64,000 nucleotides of DNA from Oscillatoriaceae cyanobacterium M7585_C2015_266. GTDB taxonomy: Bacteria > Cyanobacteriota > Cyanobacteriia > Cyanobacteriales > Oscillatoriaceae. Each line of letters opens with the position of its first letter. Position 1 is the stretch's first letter. Shown one piece after another: positions 39,823-49,926 of the stretch. A program made the position numbers and the translations under genes. The notes beneath the pieces were generated by a model. The model saw nothing but the letters and a program-made list of their open reading frames with translations. It ran no database searches and had not been told where the DNA came from. The stretch spans positions 62,001 to 126,000 of the forward strand of contig DVEG01000004.1 of NCBI GenBank assembly GCA_015295835.1, written 5' to 3'.

Positions 39823-40680
39823 TTAGTCTTTTGCTAGTGAGTGGTTATAGAATTGAGGACTGAAGAGGAATCTGGGCATGGTGTTGAGCCAGATTTCTGG
39901 TGGGAAGGGGGTTTCTGGGTAGCCTACTCGCAACAGGCACAAGCCACAGGCTGGGGCTGCGTATTTGACTTGTTCGCGGCGTTCGTTTCTCCAGAGCTCG
40001 TGAAAGTCTAAGAGCGATCGCTCTTTTCGACCGACTTGAACTAATAGTCCTACTATTAGCCGCATCATGCCGTATAGAAACCCATTAGCTTGGATTTCGA
40101 TTTCAACAAATGGCCCCTGGCGGCGACACTCGGCTGCCTGCACTTCTACCCAAGAATGTTTTCGTTGGGAGCCTGCGCGGTGAAAGGCGGCAAGATGATG
40201 ATGACCGATCAGGGGGTCAAGTGCTTTTTGAATTAAGGATTCATCTAAAGGTGCATAATAATAATGCCAAGTGAAGGGCCTGACGAACAAGTTGGGTTCA
40301 GGGGCGTTATATAGGGTATAGCGGTAGCGGCGCCAGGAAGCGGAGAAGCGAGCGTGCCAGTTGAAATCGACTTCTGCCGAGGCGATCGCTATAATATCTT
40401 TTGGCAGTCTAGTATTAAGAACTACTGCCCACTTTTCGGCGGGGATTGAGCTGTCTGTGTCAAAGTGAATTACTTGACCCGCTGCGTGGACGCCAGTATC
40501 AGTACGACCTGCGGCGTATACGGTGACAGGGTGTTTGAGGATAGATTGTAGGACTTTTTCTATTTCCTCTTGTACTGTCCGCTGTTTTGTTTGCCGCTGC
40601 CACCCGTTAAAGTGAGTGCCTACATATTGGATGACAAGGGCAATTCGTTTTTTTGGCCTTGTCTTCAGTCCTGGCTCCAT
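39823..40680 (-). CDS. truA: tRNA pseudouridine synthase A
   Basis: Modifies U38-40 in tRNA anticodon arms. It is 285 residues with the catalytic Asp in [19 protein letters not shown], plus RRYRYTLYN and [11 protein letters not shown]. Its place between rplQ and rplM is standard in cyanobacteria. The C-terminal extension ([17 protein letters not shown]) is slightly longer than in enterobacterial TruA. Confidence 0.97.
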   Translation of the reverse strand: MEPGLKTRPKKRIALVIQYVGTHFNGWQRQTKQRTVQEEIEKVLQSILKHPVTVYAAGRTDTGVHAAGQVIHFDTDSSIPAEKWAVVLNTRLPKDIIAIASAEVDFNWHARFSASWRRYRYTLYNAPEPNLFVRPFTWHYYYAPLDESLIQKALDPLIGHHHLAAFHRAGSQRKHSWVEVQAAECRRQGPFVEIEIQANGFLYGMMRLIVGLLVQVGRKERSLLDFHELWRNERREQVKYAAPACGLCLLRVGYPETPFPPEIWLNTMPRFLFSPQFYNHSLAKD

Positions 40681-40755
40681 TTTTGTTTATTTGCTGTATT
40701 GGCTCTGAACGCCTGACTTTATGGCAAAAGAGAAAAAGTCGGCGCTCGCACTCCC

Positions 40756-41106
40756 CTATACCAGCTCTATAATCGCCATTTCGCTATTATCTCCCCGACG
40801 AGGCAGAGTACGTAAGATGCGGGTGTAGCCGCCATTACGATTACCGTAGCGACTGCCTACTTGTTCAAACAGAGCGTGTACTAATTTTTTATCGTAAAGG
40901 TAGCCTAGTGCTCGCCGCCGAGCTGCCAGACTGCCATTTTTTGCAAGGGTAATAATCCAGTCTACTTGTGAGCGGACGGCGCGAGCCCTTGCTTTAGTAG
41001 TAGTAATCCTACCATGACGGATGAGTTCGGTTGTAAGCGCTCGCAGCAGAGCCTTGCGTTGATCTGCTGGCTTGCTAAGTTTAGGAACGCGACAACGGTG
41101 ACGCAT
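40756..41106 (-). CDS. rplQ: 50S ribosomal protein L17
   Basis: 116 residues starting [20 protein letters not shown], with [18 protein letters not shown]. It has the normal bacterial length and follows rpoA by 122 nt. Confidence 0.98.
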   Translation of the reverse strand: MRHRCRVPKLSKPADQRKALLRALTTELIRHGRITTTKARARAVRSQVDWIITLAKNGSLAARRRALGYLYDKKLVHALFEQVGSRYGNRNGGYTRILRTLPRRGDNSEMAIIELV

Positions 41107-41228
41107 AATCTACTAGAAAATATAAACTATAAAACAACAAAAAATCCCTGACTGACAATAAATTAATTTGCGAGGGCGAGCCGCCGACAGACTTTATTTT
41201 TGATTGTCTTTTAGCGATTCCCTCTTAC

Positions 41229-42176
41229 TCAATTAGTTTTTGCAGGTCTTTCCTGCGGCAGCGTGATTCCCAGGCGTTTTTGCAAAGCTTCAATAACTTC
41301 TTCCGCCGATTTTTGCCCAAAGTTTTTAATTTCCAAGAGCTCTTCTTGAGTGTAGTCGAGCAAGTCTGCTACCGAGTTTATTTGTGCTCGTTTCAGACAG
41401 TTATAGGCACGAACTGAGAGCTGCAATTCTTCGATCGGAATCTGACTGATAGGATCTACCGAATCGTAGTCCGACTTGTCGATAGCCTGCAAATTGATAT
41501 CTTTGAGGGGGCTAAACAAGTCTACTAGAATATGTGCCGCTTGACTGAGAGCCTCTTGGGGCGAAATGCTGCCATTCGTCCAGATTTCTAAAATCAAGCG
41601 ATCTTTCTCCATCGATCCTCCTATGCGGGCATCTTCAACAGTGTAGTTGACTTTCCGCACCGGCATAAATTTAGCGTCGATTTGGAGAAAATCTATAGCA
41701 GTGGTATCGTCACGACTTTTTTCTGCCGAACGATAACCCCTTCCTTTTTCAATGCGAAATTCCATTTCTAGGGTTGCCCCTTCTGAAAGTGTCGCCACAT
41801 ATTGGTTGGGATCTACCACTTCAACTTCAGAAGGCAGTTCAAACTGTCCCGATGTAACGGTTGTCGAACCTTTAGCCAGTAATCGACCAATTTGCACTTG
41901 AGAGGAGTGGCTTCTAAAAACAATTTCTTTCATGTTCAAGAGGATTTCCAACACATCCTCCCGCACTCCTGGGATAGTTGCAAATTCATGATTAACTCCT
42001 GCAATACGCACTGCTGTTACTGCTGCTCCTTCCAGGTTTGACAACAGCACTCGTCGCAGGGCATTACCGACTGTAGTTCCTTGCCCCCGCTCCAGGGGTT
42101 CTATAATAAATTTGCCGAACTGACTTTGGTCTTTTTCGGTACGTGATTCTACACAATCTATTTGAAACTGCGCCAC
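41229..42176 (-). CDS. rpoA: DNA-directed RNA polymerase subunit alpha
   Basis: RNA polymerase assembly subunit. The GTG at 42176 is chosen (MAQFQIDCVESRTEKDQS, 315 residues) because GGGAGG lies 8 nt upstream and cyanobacterial RpoA starts here. An ATG at 42299 would overlap rpsK and add a non-homologous tail. The N-terminal dimerisation domain (LERGQGTTVGNALRRVLL) and C-terminal helix-hairpin-helix domain (LLEIKNFGQKSAEEVIEAL) are complete. A short GC hairpin (AGGCC ATGCA GGCCT) sits just upstream of the ribosome-binding site. Confidence 0.97.
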   Translation of the reverse strand: MAQFQIDCVESRTEKDQSQFGKFIIEPLERGQGTTVGNALRRVLLSNLEGAAVTAVRIAGVNHEFATIPGVREDVLEILLNMKEIVFRSHSSQVQIGRLLAKGSTTVTSGQFELPSEVEVVDPNQYVATLSEGATLEMEFRIEKGRGYRSAEKSRDDTTAIDFLQIDAKFMPVRKVNYTVEDARIGGSMEKDRLILEIWTNGSISPQEALSQAAHILVDLFSPLKDINLQAIDKSDYDSVDPISQIPIEELQLSVRAYNCLKRAQINSVADLLDYTQEELLEIKNFGQKSAEEVIEALQKRLGITLPQERPAKTN

Positions 42177-42264
42177 GGAGTGACCTCCCTTCTCCTCAAT
42201 GCTTGGAAGGCCTGCATGGCCTCCCTCAGTGAATGCTTTTTGATAATCAGTTTCCTGATTGTTT

Positions 42265-42660
42265 TTAAACGCGCCTACGCTTCGGAGGGCGACAGCCATT
42301 ATGAGGAATTGGGGTGATATCTCGAATTAAGGTAATTTCTAGTCCAGCCCCTTGCAGGGCACGGATTGCCGTTTCCCGGCCTGCTCCCGGCCCGCTGACC
42401 ATTACTTCGATTTGGCGCATTCCCTGATCGCTAGCTTTGCGGGCTGCGTTTTCTGCTGCGGTTTGAGCGGCAAAGGGGGTACCTTTTTTAGCTCCTTTGA
42501 AACCGCTAGAGCCGGCTGAAGCCCAGGAGATTACTTCTCCATTGGGATCTGTAATCGTTACAATTGTGTTATTAAATGTAGACTGGATGTAGGCTATCCC
42601 ACTAGGTACATTTCGTTTTTGCTTGCGTGTCCCGGCTTTTTTTGCTGTTTGTCGCGCCAT
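42265..42660 (-). CDS. rpsK: 30S ribosomal protein S11
   Basis: 131 residues. It contains [42 protein letters not shown] and the C-terminal [18 protein letters not shown]. It lies 48 nt after rpsM and is part of the alpha operon block. Confidence 0.98.
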   Translation of the reverse strand: MARQTAKKAGTRKQKRNVPSGIAYIQSTFNNTIVTITDPNGEVISWASAGSSGFKGAKKGTPFAAQTAAENAARKASDQGMRQIEVMVSGPGAGRETAIRALQGAGLEITLIRDITPIPHNGCRPPKRRRV

Positions 42661-42708
42661 ATAGTTTGTTGATTAAGATTTTGAGTAACTCGATGGGGTT
42701 TAGGAAAT

Positions 42709-43092
42709 TTATTTCTTGGCAACTGCTTTCTTCTTGCCTGCAACAGTGCGGCGTGCTCCCCGACGGGTACGGGCGTTGGTGCGGGTTCGCTGACCGCGAA
42801 CTGGTAAACCTAGACGGTGCCGACGTCCCCGGTAGGTGCCAATATCCATCAGGCGCTTGATGTTCATGGCTTCCAAGCGCCGCAAGTCTCCTTCGACTTG
42901 ATAGTTGTTTTCTACTGCTTCTCGCAAGGCTGCCACTTCGGCATCGCTTAAATCTTTGACGCGGGTATCTGGGTTAATTCCTGTAGCAGCTAGAATTTCT
43001 TTGGCCCGCGATAGTCCTATTCCATAAATGTAGGTCAGACCGATCTCGACGCGCTTGTCGCGAGGAAGGTCTACCCCGGCAATTCGTGCCAC
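42709..43092 (-). CDS. rpsM: 30S ribosomal protein S13
   Basis: 127 residues starting [19 protein letters not shown], with [34 protein letters not shown] and a Lys-rich end. It follows rpmJ. Confidence 0.98.
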   Translation of the reverse strand: MARIAGVDLPRDKRVEIGLTYIYGIGLSRAKEILAATGINPDTRVKDLSDAEVAALREAVENNYQVEGDLRRLEAMNIKRLMDIGTYRGRRHRLGLPVRGQRTRTNARTRRGARRTVAGKKKAVAKK

Positions 43093-43188
43093 GTTTTTCC
43101 CCCCTAATGTTGTTCTGTTGCTAGAATTGATCTATTACATCTGGATTGACAGATATCCGACAGAATCCATCTGTAAGAAGTGGGCGAG

Positions 43189-43302
43189 CTAACCTTGACG
43201 TTGCTTGTGTTTTGGGTTAGAACAAATTACCATCACACGTCCGCGTCTGCGGATGACACGGCACTTTTCGCAAATTTTTTTGACTGATGCTCGTACTTTC
43301 AT
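43189..43302 (-). CDS. rpmJ: 50S ribosomal protein L36
   Basis: A 37-residue gene too short for routine ORF lists. The product starts [14 protein letters not shown] and ends NPKHKQRQG. The zinc-binding Cys, Cys, Cys, His set of L36 is complete. It lies between infA and rpsM, the normal position. Confidence 0.96.
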   Translation of the reverse strand: MKVRASVKKICEKCRVIRRRGRVMVICSNPKHKQRQG

Positions 43303-43356
43303 GGTTTTTTGTCAGCGCTACAAACCTTATATTATATCAATTTCTGTGGAAAGTGC

Positions 43357-43389
43357 AAAAAACCCAATCGCCCTTTGGCGGGCTTTTTT
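43357..43389 (-). terminator. Hairpin between infA and rpmJ
   Basis: Arms CCCGCC and GGC..GGG with an inner bulge are flanked by A6 and T6 runs, 20-50 nt after the infA stop. It may partly end infA transcripts and set lower or separate levels for rpmJ onward. Confidence 0.6.
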
Positions 43390-43408
43390 GAGTTTTTGTT
43401 TGCTAAAT

Positions 43409-43633
43409 CTATTTTTTGCGAAGTCGGTAAGTAATTCTACCTTTGGTCAGATCATAGGGTGTGAGTTCGACTTTTACGCGATCGCCCGGCAGAATCTTAA
43501 TATAATTCCGCCGGATCTTGCCAGAAATGTGAGCCAAGACGTTAAAGCCGTTGTCCAGATCGACACGAAACATTGCGTTGGGCAGAGATTCGGTGACTGT
43601 GCCCTCCATCTCGATTAAGTCTTGCTTAGCCAA
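43409..43633 (-). CDS. infA: Translation initiation factor IF-1
   Basis: 74 residues, OB fold: [41 protein letters not shown] and [10 protein letters not shown] 447-bp spacer with a structured leader element precedes it, so infA probably begins its own transcript inside the operon. Confidence 0.98.
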   Translation of the reverse strand: MAKQDLIEMEGTVTESLPNAMFRVDLDNGFNVLAHISGKIRRNYIKILPGDRVKVELTPYDLTKGRITYRLRKK

Positions 43634-43849
43634 TTTGTTTATCCCTCAACTCTACTTTTCCCCAAAGCTACGATATTAAGTTTTTGACACATCATACATG
43701 GGCAAAAAACTGCTCTGGGGTAATTAATTTTAACATATCTTAGGAAAAGCTTTCCCCAAAGCAGTCTCTGATTTTAGTAAGTGGTTGTTTCGCTCGGGTT
43801 TTCCCAGCCACAGACTAGCAGGGTTTTTTAGGCGAGTGAGGGCTGAGGA

Positions 43850-44010
43850 TTGACACTTTCACCGACATTAGTTGGGGGAGTCTTGCCTAGTTGGTTGCCC
43901 AACTAACAAATACTTTTATCAAGTTACCCCTACTCTGAATCTGAAAGCTTGTTTCCTAGCATTCAGCCTACTTTATGCTCTCAACGTTACCGTGCGGGTT
44001 TTTCACCTCT
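43850..44010 (-). promoter_or_regulatory. Structured leader element, copy A (upstream of infA)
   Basis: Leftward-read element of about 160 nt with three blocks shared with copy B upstream of secY. Block 1 is GTGAAAAACCCGCA.GGTAA (44006-43986). Block 2 is a hairpin, GGCTGAATGCT...AGCTTTCAGA (43974-43940). Block 3 is AATGTCGGTGA.AG.GTCAA (43870-43850). Between blocks 2 and 3 the arms GGGG/CCCC and CTTG/CAAG enclose a very stable AGTTGG GCAA CCAACT hairpin. It ends 216 nt before the infA start. The rest of the 43634-44080 spacer has no gene. Confidence 0.65.
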
Positions 44011-44080
44011 ATAATGTGTGAATCTATTATACACCTACTAAATTTGTTAAGGGCTTTTCCTTACCGCGGAGCGAGCAAGC

Positions 44081-44638
44081 TTATGCTTGGTGGATGACTT
44101 CTTTGAGTTCTGCCGTAACTTCATCAATAGACAAACTACCATTAATCGGCACCAGAAGTTGGCGCTCGCGGTAATAGTCAATCACCGGAGCGGTTTGAGA
44201 GCGATAAACTTCCAGGCGGTGGCGGATGGTTGCTTCTTGGTCATCAGGTCGTCCTCGGTGTAACATACGGTTAACGAGAATTTCATCGGGAACGTCCAGG
44301 AAGATGACCAATTCGCAGTTATGGTCGATTTCGTGAAGGAGGTCATCTAAAAAGGCTGCCTGCTTGACATTGCGGGGGAAGCCGTCGAGTATCCAGCCAT
44401 TTTGAGCGTCGGGTTGCCCGAGGCGATCGCGCATCATATCGAGGATCAACTGATCTGGTACCAAATCTCCTCGCTGCATATATTCTTGCGCTTTCAAGCC
44501 CAACGGAGTTTTTTGAGCGACGCTGGAGCGCAACATGTCACCAGTGGCAATGTGCGGAATATTAAACGTATCTCGCAACCTTTGAGCCTGGGTGCCTTTG
44601 CCTGCTCCTGGAGGCCCCAAGAAAATCAATCGCTTCAC
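44081..44638 (-). CDS. adk: Adenylate kinase
   Basis: Equilibrates AMP, ADP and ATP. It is 185 residues, the short form lacking the large lid. P-loop is GPPGAGKGTQ at the N-terminus; other motifs are HIATGDMLRSSV, DGFPRN and RPDDQEATIRHRLEVY. Its ATG overlaps the last base of the secY stop codon. It is the usual secY-adk pair. Confidence 0.97.
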   Translation of the reverse strand: MKRLIFLGPPGAGKGTQAQRLRDTFNIPHIATGDMLRSSVAQKTPLGLKAQEYMQRGDLVPDQLILDMMRDRLGQPDAQNGWILDGFPRNVKQAAFLDDLLHEIDHNCELVIFLDVPDEILVNRMLHRGRPDDQEATIRHRLEVYRSQTAPVIDYYRERQLLVPINGSLSIDEVTAELKEVIHQA

Positions 44639-45951
44639 TACTGTTTCACCATTCCTTCATATCTTTGCGAGATCACGTAAGTTTGTATTTGCTTAGCCGT
44701 ATCGATCGCCACCCCTACCAGAATCAGTAGCGAGGTTGCACCGAGTCCTTGAAAAGTAGGAATTCTCGTAGCACTTTCTACAAGCGTCGGCACGATTGCC
44801 ACCAAACCGAGAAAAATTGCTCCCAAAAAAGTCAGGCGATTCAACACCCGCTCCACATATTCACTTGTTGCCTTTCCTGGACGAATTCCCGGTATACTTG
44901 CCCCCATTTTTTTCAAATTCTGAGCCATATCTACCGGGTTAACTATCAACGAAGCATAGAAATAGCTGAAAAACAGAATCAAAGTCAGGTAAAACGCCTC
45001 ATATAGAAAAGGAACACTTCCTTTCGGACTTAGATACTGAGCTATTTTAATCAACTGCTCGTTACGGGTAAAATTTGCCAGAGAATAGGGCAAAATCAGA
45101 ACTGCCGATGCAAAAATAATCGGCATTACTCCCCCTTGATTTAAGCGCAGGGGTAGATAGCTTTTAGCTTCTCGGTATAAACGGCGGCCTACTTGTCTAC
45201 GAGCGGAAATTATCGGAATGCGACGTGTGCCTTCTTGAACGAAGACGATGCCGACGATCATCACTAAGAAAACCGCCAACAAAATAATAGCCCGTCCTAC
45301 TGTTTCCCTTCCTCCGGTTTGAGCGTATTCTATTGTTTGACTGAGCGAGCGCGGCAGTACTGCCACAATATTCAGAAATATCAACAAAGAAGGGCCATTC
45401 CCTATACCTCGCTCAGTAATCAGCTCTGAAACCCACATAACAAACATAGAGCCAGCGCTGAGGGCCAGAGTTGTTTCGGCAATGAATATAGGTCCTGGCG
45501 ACACTGCCGTTCCCGAATTCATTATCCACAGGGAAATGCCAATACTTTGGACAACTGCCCATCCCAAAGCCACATAGCGAGTAATCTGAGAAATTTTCCG
45601 GCGCCCTGCTTCGCCTTCATTTTTCTGCAAATCCTCCAAAGCCGGGATAGCTGCTGTCATCAACTGTAAAATGATCGAAGCATTAATATACGGTAAGATT
45701 CCCAGGGCAAAAATTCCCAGGGTGCGAATTCCCCCTCCGGAGAAAAAGTCCAAAAAACCAATTAATGGACTATTCTTAATATTTTCTGCAAATGCGGCCC
45801 GCTCTACTCCTGGTACTGGTAAAAAAATGCCCAGGCGCACCAGGATCAGCAGGCCAAGGGTGACAAGCAGCCGACTTCTCAAGCCTGCTGCTTGCGCCAT
45901 CTGCATAAAAGTTTCTTGAGCAGTTGGAGCTTTATCTCGACTTACGACCAT
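44638..45951 (-). CDS. secY: Protein translocase subunit SecY
   Basis: The channel subunit of the Sec translocon (437 residues, ten membrane helices). Family features include the N-terminal LGLLILVRLGIFLPVPGV, the plug region, GGVMPIIFASAVL and the cytoplasmic RPGKATSEYVERVLNRLT loop. It is preceded directly by leader element copy B (19 nt away) and overlaps adk. Confidence 0.97.
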   Translation of the reverse strand: MVVSRDKAPTAQETFMQMAQAAGLRSRLLVTLGLLILVRLGIFLPVPGVERAAFAENIKNSPLIGFLDFFSGGGIRTLGIFALGILPYINASIILQLMTAAIPALEDLQKNEGEAGRRKISQITRYVALGWAVVQSIGISLWIMNSGTAVSPGPIFIAETTLALSAGSMFVMWVSELITERGIGNGPSLLIFLNIVAVLPRSLSQTIEYAQTGGRETVGRAIILLAVFLVMIVGIVFVQEGTRRIPIISARRQVGRRLYREAKSYLPLRLNQGGVMPIIFASAVLILPYSLANFTRNEQLIKIAQYLSPKGSVPFLYEAFYLTLILFFSYFYASLIVNPVDMAQNLKKMGASIPGIRPGKATSEYVERVLNRLTFLGAIFLGLVAIVPTLVESATRIPTFQGLGATSLLILVGVAIDTAKQIQTYVISQRYEGMVKQ

Positions 45952-45970
45952 GCAGGCGTACCTCTACTTT

Positions 45971-46130
45971 TTGACGCTCTCACCGACATTATTTGGGGCG
46001 TTTTTACGCATTTAAGTTAACCTAACTCTTAAAGGCGTTTGCTTTGTTTAACGCCTCTACTCTGAAAGCTAGTTTTCTAGCATTCAGCCTACTTTTGTTT
46101 GTTTTACCTTGCGGGTTTTTCACCGCTTTT
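45971..46130 (-). promoter_or_regulatory. Structured leader element, copy B (upstream of secY)
   Basis: A second copy of the element. Block 1 is 46123-46104, block 2 is 46095-46061 (an 11-bp hairpin, CTGAATGCTAG AAAA CTAGCTTTCAG), block 3 is 45992-45971. Where copy A has GGGG/CCCC, this copy has GGCGTT/AACGCC: different bases but the same pairing. It ends 19 nt before secY. Farther upstream in the 323-bp rplO-secY spacer is a hairpin, CCCCGTAC/GTGCGGGG. No ORF is present. Confidence 0.67.
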
Positions 46131-46274
46131 GAATATCTTATATTACTATGCGACTAAAGTAAGGTCGCCATCGAGCTTTTCCTCCCCGCACTTTCAGTAC
46201 GGGGTTACCAAACCAATCCCTGGTGTAATGGCAACGGCCTTGGGCACTTTCTGAACTGACCAACGATACTAAGA

Positions 46275-46733
46275 CTAAGAATTCTTAGCAGTTACGACTT
46301 CACAACTTCCACCTGCGGCTTCGATTTTGGAGCGAGCCGAAGCAGTAAAGGCAGCGGCTTTTACCTTCAAAGCCACGTTCAATTCGCCATCTCCTAAGAT
46401 TTTAAGTTCGCCTTTGTTAGCTGTGATAATTCCTGCCTCCATTAGGGATTCGAGGGTCACTTCCGTATTAGGGGGAAGTGATGCCAGGGCTTTAACATTA
46501 ATAGTAGTGTATCGTTTGCGATTAATAACCGTAAAGTGTTTTAATTTAGGCAAACGCCGATAAAGAGGCATTTGACCGCCTTCAAAACCGGGGCGGGGAC
46601 CGCGGCCAGAGCGGGATTTTTGGCCGCGCATACCTTTACCGGCACTTGCACCTTGACCGGCGGAAATACCCCGTCCTAGTCGGCGGGGGCGTTTTTTAGA
46701 ACCCTTTTGTGGAGCAAGTTCGTGTAATCTCAT
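46275..46733 (-). CDS. rplO: 50S ribosomal protein L15
   Basis: 152 residues from the ATG at 46733 ([20 protein letters not shown]). An in-frame start at 46931 lies inside rpsE and is rejected. It contains [39 protein letters not shown] and the C-terminal [10 protein letters not shown]. Confidence 0.97.
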   Translation of the reverse strand: MRLHELAPQKGSKKRPRRLGRGISAGQGASAGKGMRGQKSRSGRGPRPGFEGGQMPLYRRLPKLKHFTVINRKRYTTINVKALASLPPNTEVTLESLMEAGIITANKGELKILGDGELNVALKVKAAAFTASARSKIEAAGGSCEVVTAKNS

Positions 46734-46836
46734 TTTTTTATCCTTTAGTTTTTGTGCGCAGTCCTTTATAGCAAGTCGTCTATTTTTTATCAGTTTGAGG
46801 CAAACGACTGACAAATGACTGATAAAAACTGAAAGA

Positions 46837-47391
46837 CTAGCTGTAGAGGGTTTCAACGGCAATGCCTCGATCTTTGGCGACTTCAGAAAATGTCCGCAGG
46901 GAGGAAAGAGCGTGGATAGCGGCTCTGGCATTATTGAGAGGATTATTTGAGCCGAGCTGTTTAGCTAGGACATTGCGCACTCCTGCTAATTCTAAAACAG
47001 TCCGCACGGCTCCCCCAGCAATTACACCAGTACCTGGTGCTGCTGGTCGCATGATTACTTTTGCACCAGTGGCAGTGCCATTGGTGGGGTGAGGAATAGA
47101 ATTATTCTTGGTAAGAGGAACTTCAATTAAATGCTTTTTGCCGTCAACGACTCCTTTTTTAACGGCGTTGATTACGTCGCTAGCTTTGCCAACGCCGACG
47201 CCGACTTGTCCGCGTTCGTTGCCGACTACGACGATAGCGCGGAAGCTGAGTTTTTTACCGCCTTTGACTACTTTTGTCACGCGGCGAATTTGTACGACTC
47301 GCTCTTGCCAGTCAGCTTCTTTTTCTCGATTGCGACTGCTTTTTTTCCGACTTTTTTGTTGTTGCTGTTGTTGTTGTTGTTGTTCTGCCAT
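46837..47391 (-). CDS. rpsE: 30S ribosomal protein S5 with N-terminal polyglutamine tract
   Basis: 184 residues with the S5 double-stranded RNA-binding fold: [36 protein letters not shown], and [13 protein letters not shown] at the end. The N-terminus reads MAE, nine Gln, then KSRKK, encoded by (CAA)5-CAG-(CAA)3. Most cyanobacterial S5 proteins have a short Lys/Arg/Gly-rich head instead, so the tract looks like a triplet expansion. Confidence 0.97.
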   Translation of the reverse strand: MAEQQQQQQQQQKSRKKSSRNREKEADWQERVVQIRRVTKVVKGGKKLSFRAIVVVGNERGQVGVGVGKASDVINAVKKGVVDGKKHLIEVPLTKNNSIPHPTNGTATGAKVIMRPAAPGTGVIAGGAVRTVLELAGVRNVLAKQLGSNNPLNNARAAIHALSSLRTFSEVAKDRGIAVETLYS

Positions 47392-47471
47392 AGTTTTGAT
47401 GCGCGCTGCTTTTTGCTAAAAAGCTAGTTTTATCGGCTTGTCAGTTATTAGCTGTTTGTTAGTCTTGGTTT

Positions 47472-47834
47472 CTAGAATTCAAGCCCTGCTTCGCGGGCAG
47501 CGTCTGCCAGTGCTTTGATGCGACCGTGATAAAGGTTACCACCGCGATCGAAAACAACTTTTGTGATGCCCGCACTCCTACAACGTTGAGCAATCAATTT
47601 GCCGACTGCTACTGAGGCGGTACAATTAGCGCCGGATTTTAATTCTGACTTCAGCGTTGGCTCTACAGTTGAAGCAGCGACTAGAGTGTGATGTTTGGTG
47701 TCGTCGATGACTTGCGCGTAAATGTGTTGGTTGGAGCGGAACACCGCTAAGCGAGGGCGTTCTGGGGTGCCAAAGATTTGGCGGCGAATTCGCTTATGGC
47801 GGCGTTGAACAGATTCTCTACGAGTTAGCTTCAT
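47472..47834 (-). CDS. rplR: 50S ribosomal protein L18
   Basis: 120 residues, containing [34 protein letters not shown] and [19 protein letters not shown]. It binds 5S rRNA. It overlaps the rplF stop by four bases (ATGA). Confidence 0.98.
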   Translation of the reverse strand: MKLTRRESVQRRHKRIRRQIFGTPERPRLAVFRSNQHIYAQVIDDTKHHTLVAASTVEPTLKSELKSGANCTASVAVGKLIAQRCRSAGITKVVFDRGGNLYHGRIKALADAAREAGLEF

Positions 47835-48379
47835 TTCTTACCTTTGCCTCCTGCCTTACCTACTTTGCGTCTGACTACTTCGCCGGCATAACGAATACCT
47901 TTACCCTTATAGACTTCCGGGGGGCGGACGGCGCGAATTTGGGCGGCGGTATTGCCGACTATTTCTTTATCGATGCCGCTGATAATTACGTTGGTGTTGT
48001 TTTCGACTGCTATTTGGATGCCTTCGGGGGGTTGAATTTCTACTGGCTTGCTGTAGCCGACGTTGAGGATGAGGTTACGCCCTTGAACCTGTGCTCGATA
48101 GCCGACGCCTTGGATTTCCAATCGTTTCTGAAAGCCTGTAGATACGCCCTCGATCATGTTGGCAACTAATGTGCGACAAAGCCCGTGAAGTTCGCGTGCG
48201 ATGCGAGATTCGTCCTGTCGCTTGACGTTGATGGTTCCGTTTTGCTGTTCGACCCTGATGCGATCGGGGAGGATGCGTGAGAGTTCGCCTTTTGGCCCTT
48301 TGACCTTCACTAACTGCCCGTCGATGGTGACTGTGACTTTATTGGGTATGGTTATAGGGCGCTTGCCGATGCGAGACAT
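47831..48379 (-). CDS. rplF: 50S ribosomal protein L6
   Basis: 182 residues: [39 protein letters not shown] and the C-terminal [15 protein letters not shown]. The spacer after it (48380-48481) holds an imperfect inverted repeat built from TAATGGGTAAT/ATTACC-type units. Confidence 0.98.
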   Translation of the reverse strand: MSRIGKRPITIPNKVTVTIDGQLVKVKGPKGELSRILPDRIRVEQQNGTINVKRQDESRIARELHGLCRTLVANMIEGVSTGFQKRLEIQGVGYRAQVQGRNLILNVGYSKPVEIQPPEGIQIAVENNTNVIISGIDKEIVGNTAAQIRAVRPPEVYKGKGIRYAGEVVRRKVGKAGGKGKK

Positions 48380-48481
48380 GGGTGTAAGTCTCCTGTTTTG
48401 GTTACTAATTTGATCTCAAGTAATGGGTAATTGGTAAAAAGTCAGCATTTTGATTGCTGATTACCTATTACCTGTTGCCCA

Positions 48482-48883
48482 TTACCATACATAACAAAGT
48501 ACTTCCCCACCTATGCCATTTCGTCGAGCTTCGCGATCGGTCATAATGCCCGACGAGGTGGAAATAATGGCAATACCGATGCCCCCCAAGACTCGTGGTA
48601 ATTCTTTTCTATTGGAATACACTCGTAAGCCAGGTCTGCTGACTCGCTTAAGATTGGTAATTATCGGTTTGCGGTTTTTGCCTTTGTATTTTAAGGAAAT
48701 AACTAACTGCCGCTTTGGGCCTTCGCCAATTTCTTCACATTCGCTAATAAAGCCTTCGTCTTTGAGGACTTTGGCGATACTGCGAGTGATTTTAGTGGAT
48801 GGCACTTGAGTCGTCGGGTGCCTCGCTAGGTTGGCATTGCGGATGCGGGTTAGCATGTCTGCAATTGTGTCGTTAGCCGCCAT
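48482..48883 (-). CDS. rpsH: 30S ribosomal protein S8
   Basis: 133 residues starting [20 protein letters not shown] and ending [15 protein letters not shown], with the conserved [14 protein letters not shown]. It binds 16S helix 21 and in many bacteria represses its own operon. Confidence 0.98.
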   Translation of the reverse strand: MAANDTIADMLTRIRNANLARHPTTQVPSTKITRSIAKVLKDEGFISECEEIGEGPKRQLVISLKYKGKNRKPIITNLKRVSRPGLRVYSNRKELPRVLGGIGIAIISTSSGIMTDREARRNGIGGEVLCYVW

Positions 48884-48906
48884 CTTTCCCTCCTAATAAA
48901 ACTGTC

Positions 48907-49452
48907 TTAGATATTGCGGAAGGGCATACCCATTTCTTTGAGCAAGGCGCGGCCCTCTTCGTCTGTTTTTGCTGTTGTAATAATTGAAATGTCCATGCCA
49001 CGGATTTGGTCTATGCTATCGTATTCTACTTCTGGGAAAATTAGTTGTTCTTTAATTCCTAAAGTATAGTTGCCGCGACCGTCAAAGCTTTTGGGATTGA
49101 CGCCGCGAAAGTCGCGAATGCGGGGAAGGGCTAGGTTAATTAATCGATCCAAAAAGGAATACATGCGTTGGGAGCGGAGTGTTACCATAATGCCAACGGG
49201 CATACCTTTGCGTATTTTGAAGCCTGCGATCGCTTTTTTAGCGCGAGTCACGACTGGTTTTTGTCCTGTGATAATTGCTATTTCCTTCAAGGACGATTCT
49301 AATGCTTTAGCGTTTTGAGCTGCATCTCCCAAGCCTCTGTTTATGGTAATTTTTACTAGCTTGGGTACTTGATGGATGTTCTTATAATTGAACTGTGCCA
49401 TCAATTTAGGCACTATTGTCTCTTCATAAAATAATTTAAGTCTTTCTGCCAT
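48907..49452 (-). CDS. rplE: 50S ribosomal protein L5
   Basis: 181 residues from the ATG at 49452 ([18 protein letters not shown]). AGGAAG lies 8 nt upstream; the GTG three codons earlier has no spacing for it. It contains [33 protein letters not shown] and [17 protein letters not shown]. Confidence 0.97.
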   Translation of the reverse strand: MAERLKLFYEETIVPKLMAQFNYKNIHQVPKLVKITINRGLGDAAQNAKALESSLKEIAIITGQKPVVTRAKKAIAGFKIRKGMPVGIMVTLRSQRMYSFLDRLINLALPRIRDFRGVNPKSFDGRGNYTLGIKEQLIFPEVEYDSIDQIRGMDISIITTAKTDEEGRALLKEMGMPFRNI

Positions 49453-49564
49453 AATTTTCACTTCCTTTTTTCCCTGGGCTTGGTCAGGGATAATTTTTCT
49501 TAGCAGACTATCGATTCGAGGTAGATTTAACTTTTTTTATTACTGCTGCTCACTCACTCTTACC

Positions 49565-49924
49565 TTAATCGATAATTTCGCCTGTTTTCTTGAGCATACG
49601 TACTTTACGGCCTTCAGGGGTAAAGGTGTAGCAAATACGGCTTGCTACTTTTTGCTTAGACGAATAAAGCATCACCTTAGAGCTGTGGATAGGCGCTTCA
49701 AAATTAATAATTCTTCCCGATTCGCCTTCTTGCTGTGGTTTAACGTGTTTAGTTCTGATGTTAACTCCTTTCACCACCACCATACTTTTCTTTGGCAGGG
49801 TGCGGATAATTTCGCCTACTTTACCTTTTTCCGCCCCTGCTATCACCTGGACGGTGTCACCTTTTTTTACATGCATTTTATAGCGAACTGGGCGATTTTT
49901 TTTATTAGATTTTTTTTTCGCCAT
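49565..49924 (-). CDS. rplX: 50S ribosomal protein L24
   Basis: 119 residues: [20 protein letters not shown] (KOW motif), [16 protein letters not shown] and [12 protein letters not shown]. It initiates 50S assembly. It begins 2 nt after the rplN stop. Confidence 0.97.
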   Translation of the reverse strand: MAKKKSNKKNRPVRYKMHVKKGDTVQVIAGAEKGKVGEIIRTLPKKSMVVVKGVNIRTKHVKPQQEGESGRIINFEAPIHSSKVMLYSSKQKVASRICYTFTPEGRKVRMLKKTGEIID

Positions 49925-49926
49925 TA

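Noticed and set aside
42177-42299. Longer rpoA start at 42299
   Set aside because: It would overlap rpsK and lacks homology; GGGAGG before the GTG at 42176 is convincing.
43986-44006. GGTGAAAAACCC in the leader resembles part of a cobalamin riboswitch
   Set aside because: The B12 box and the rest of the cobalamin core are absent, and the downstream genes are unrelated to cobalamin.
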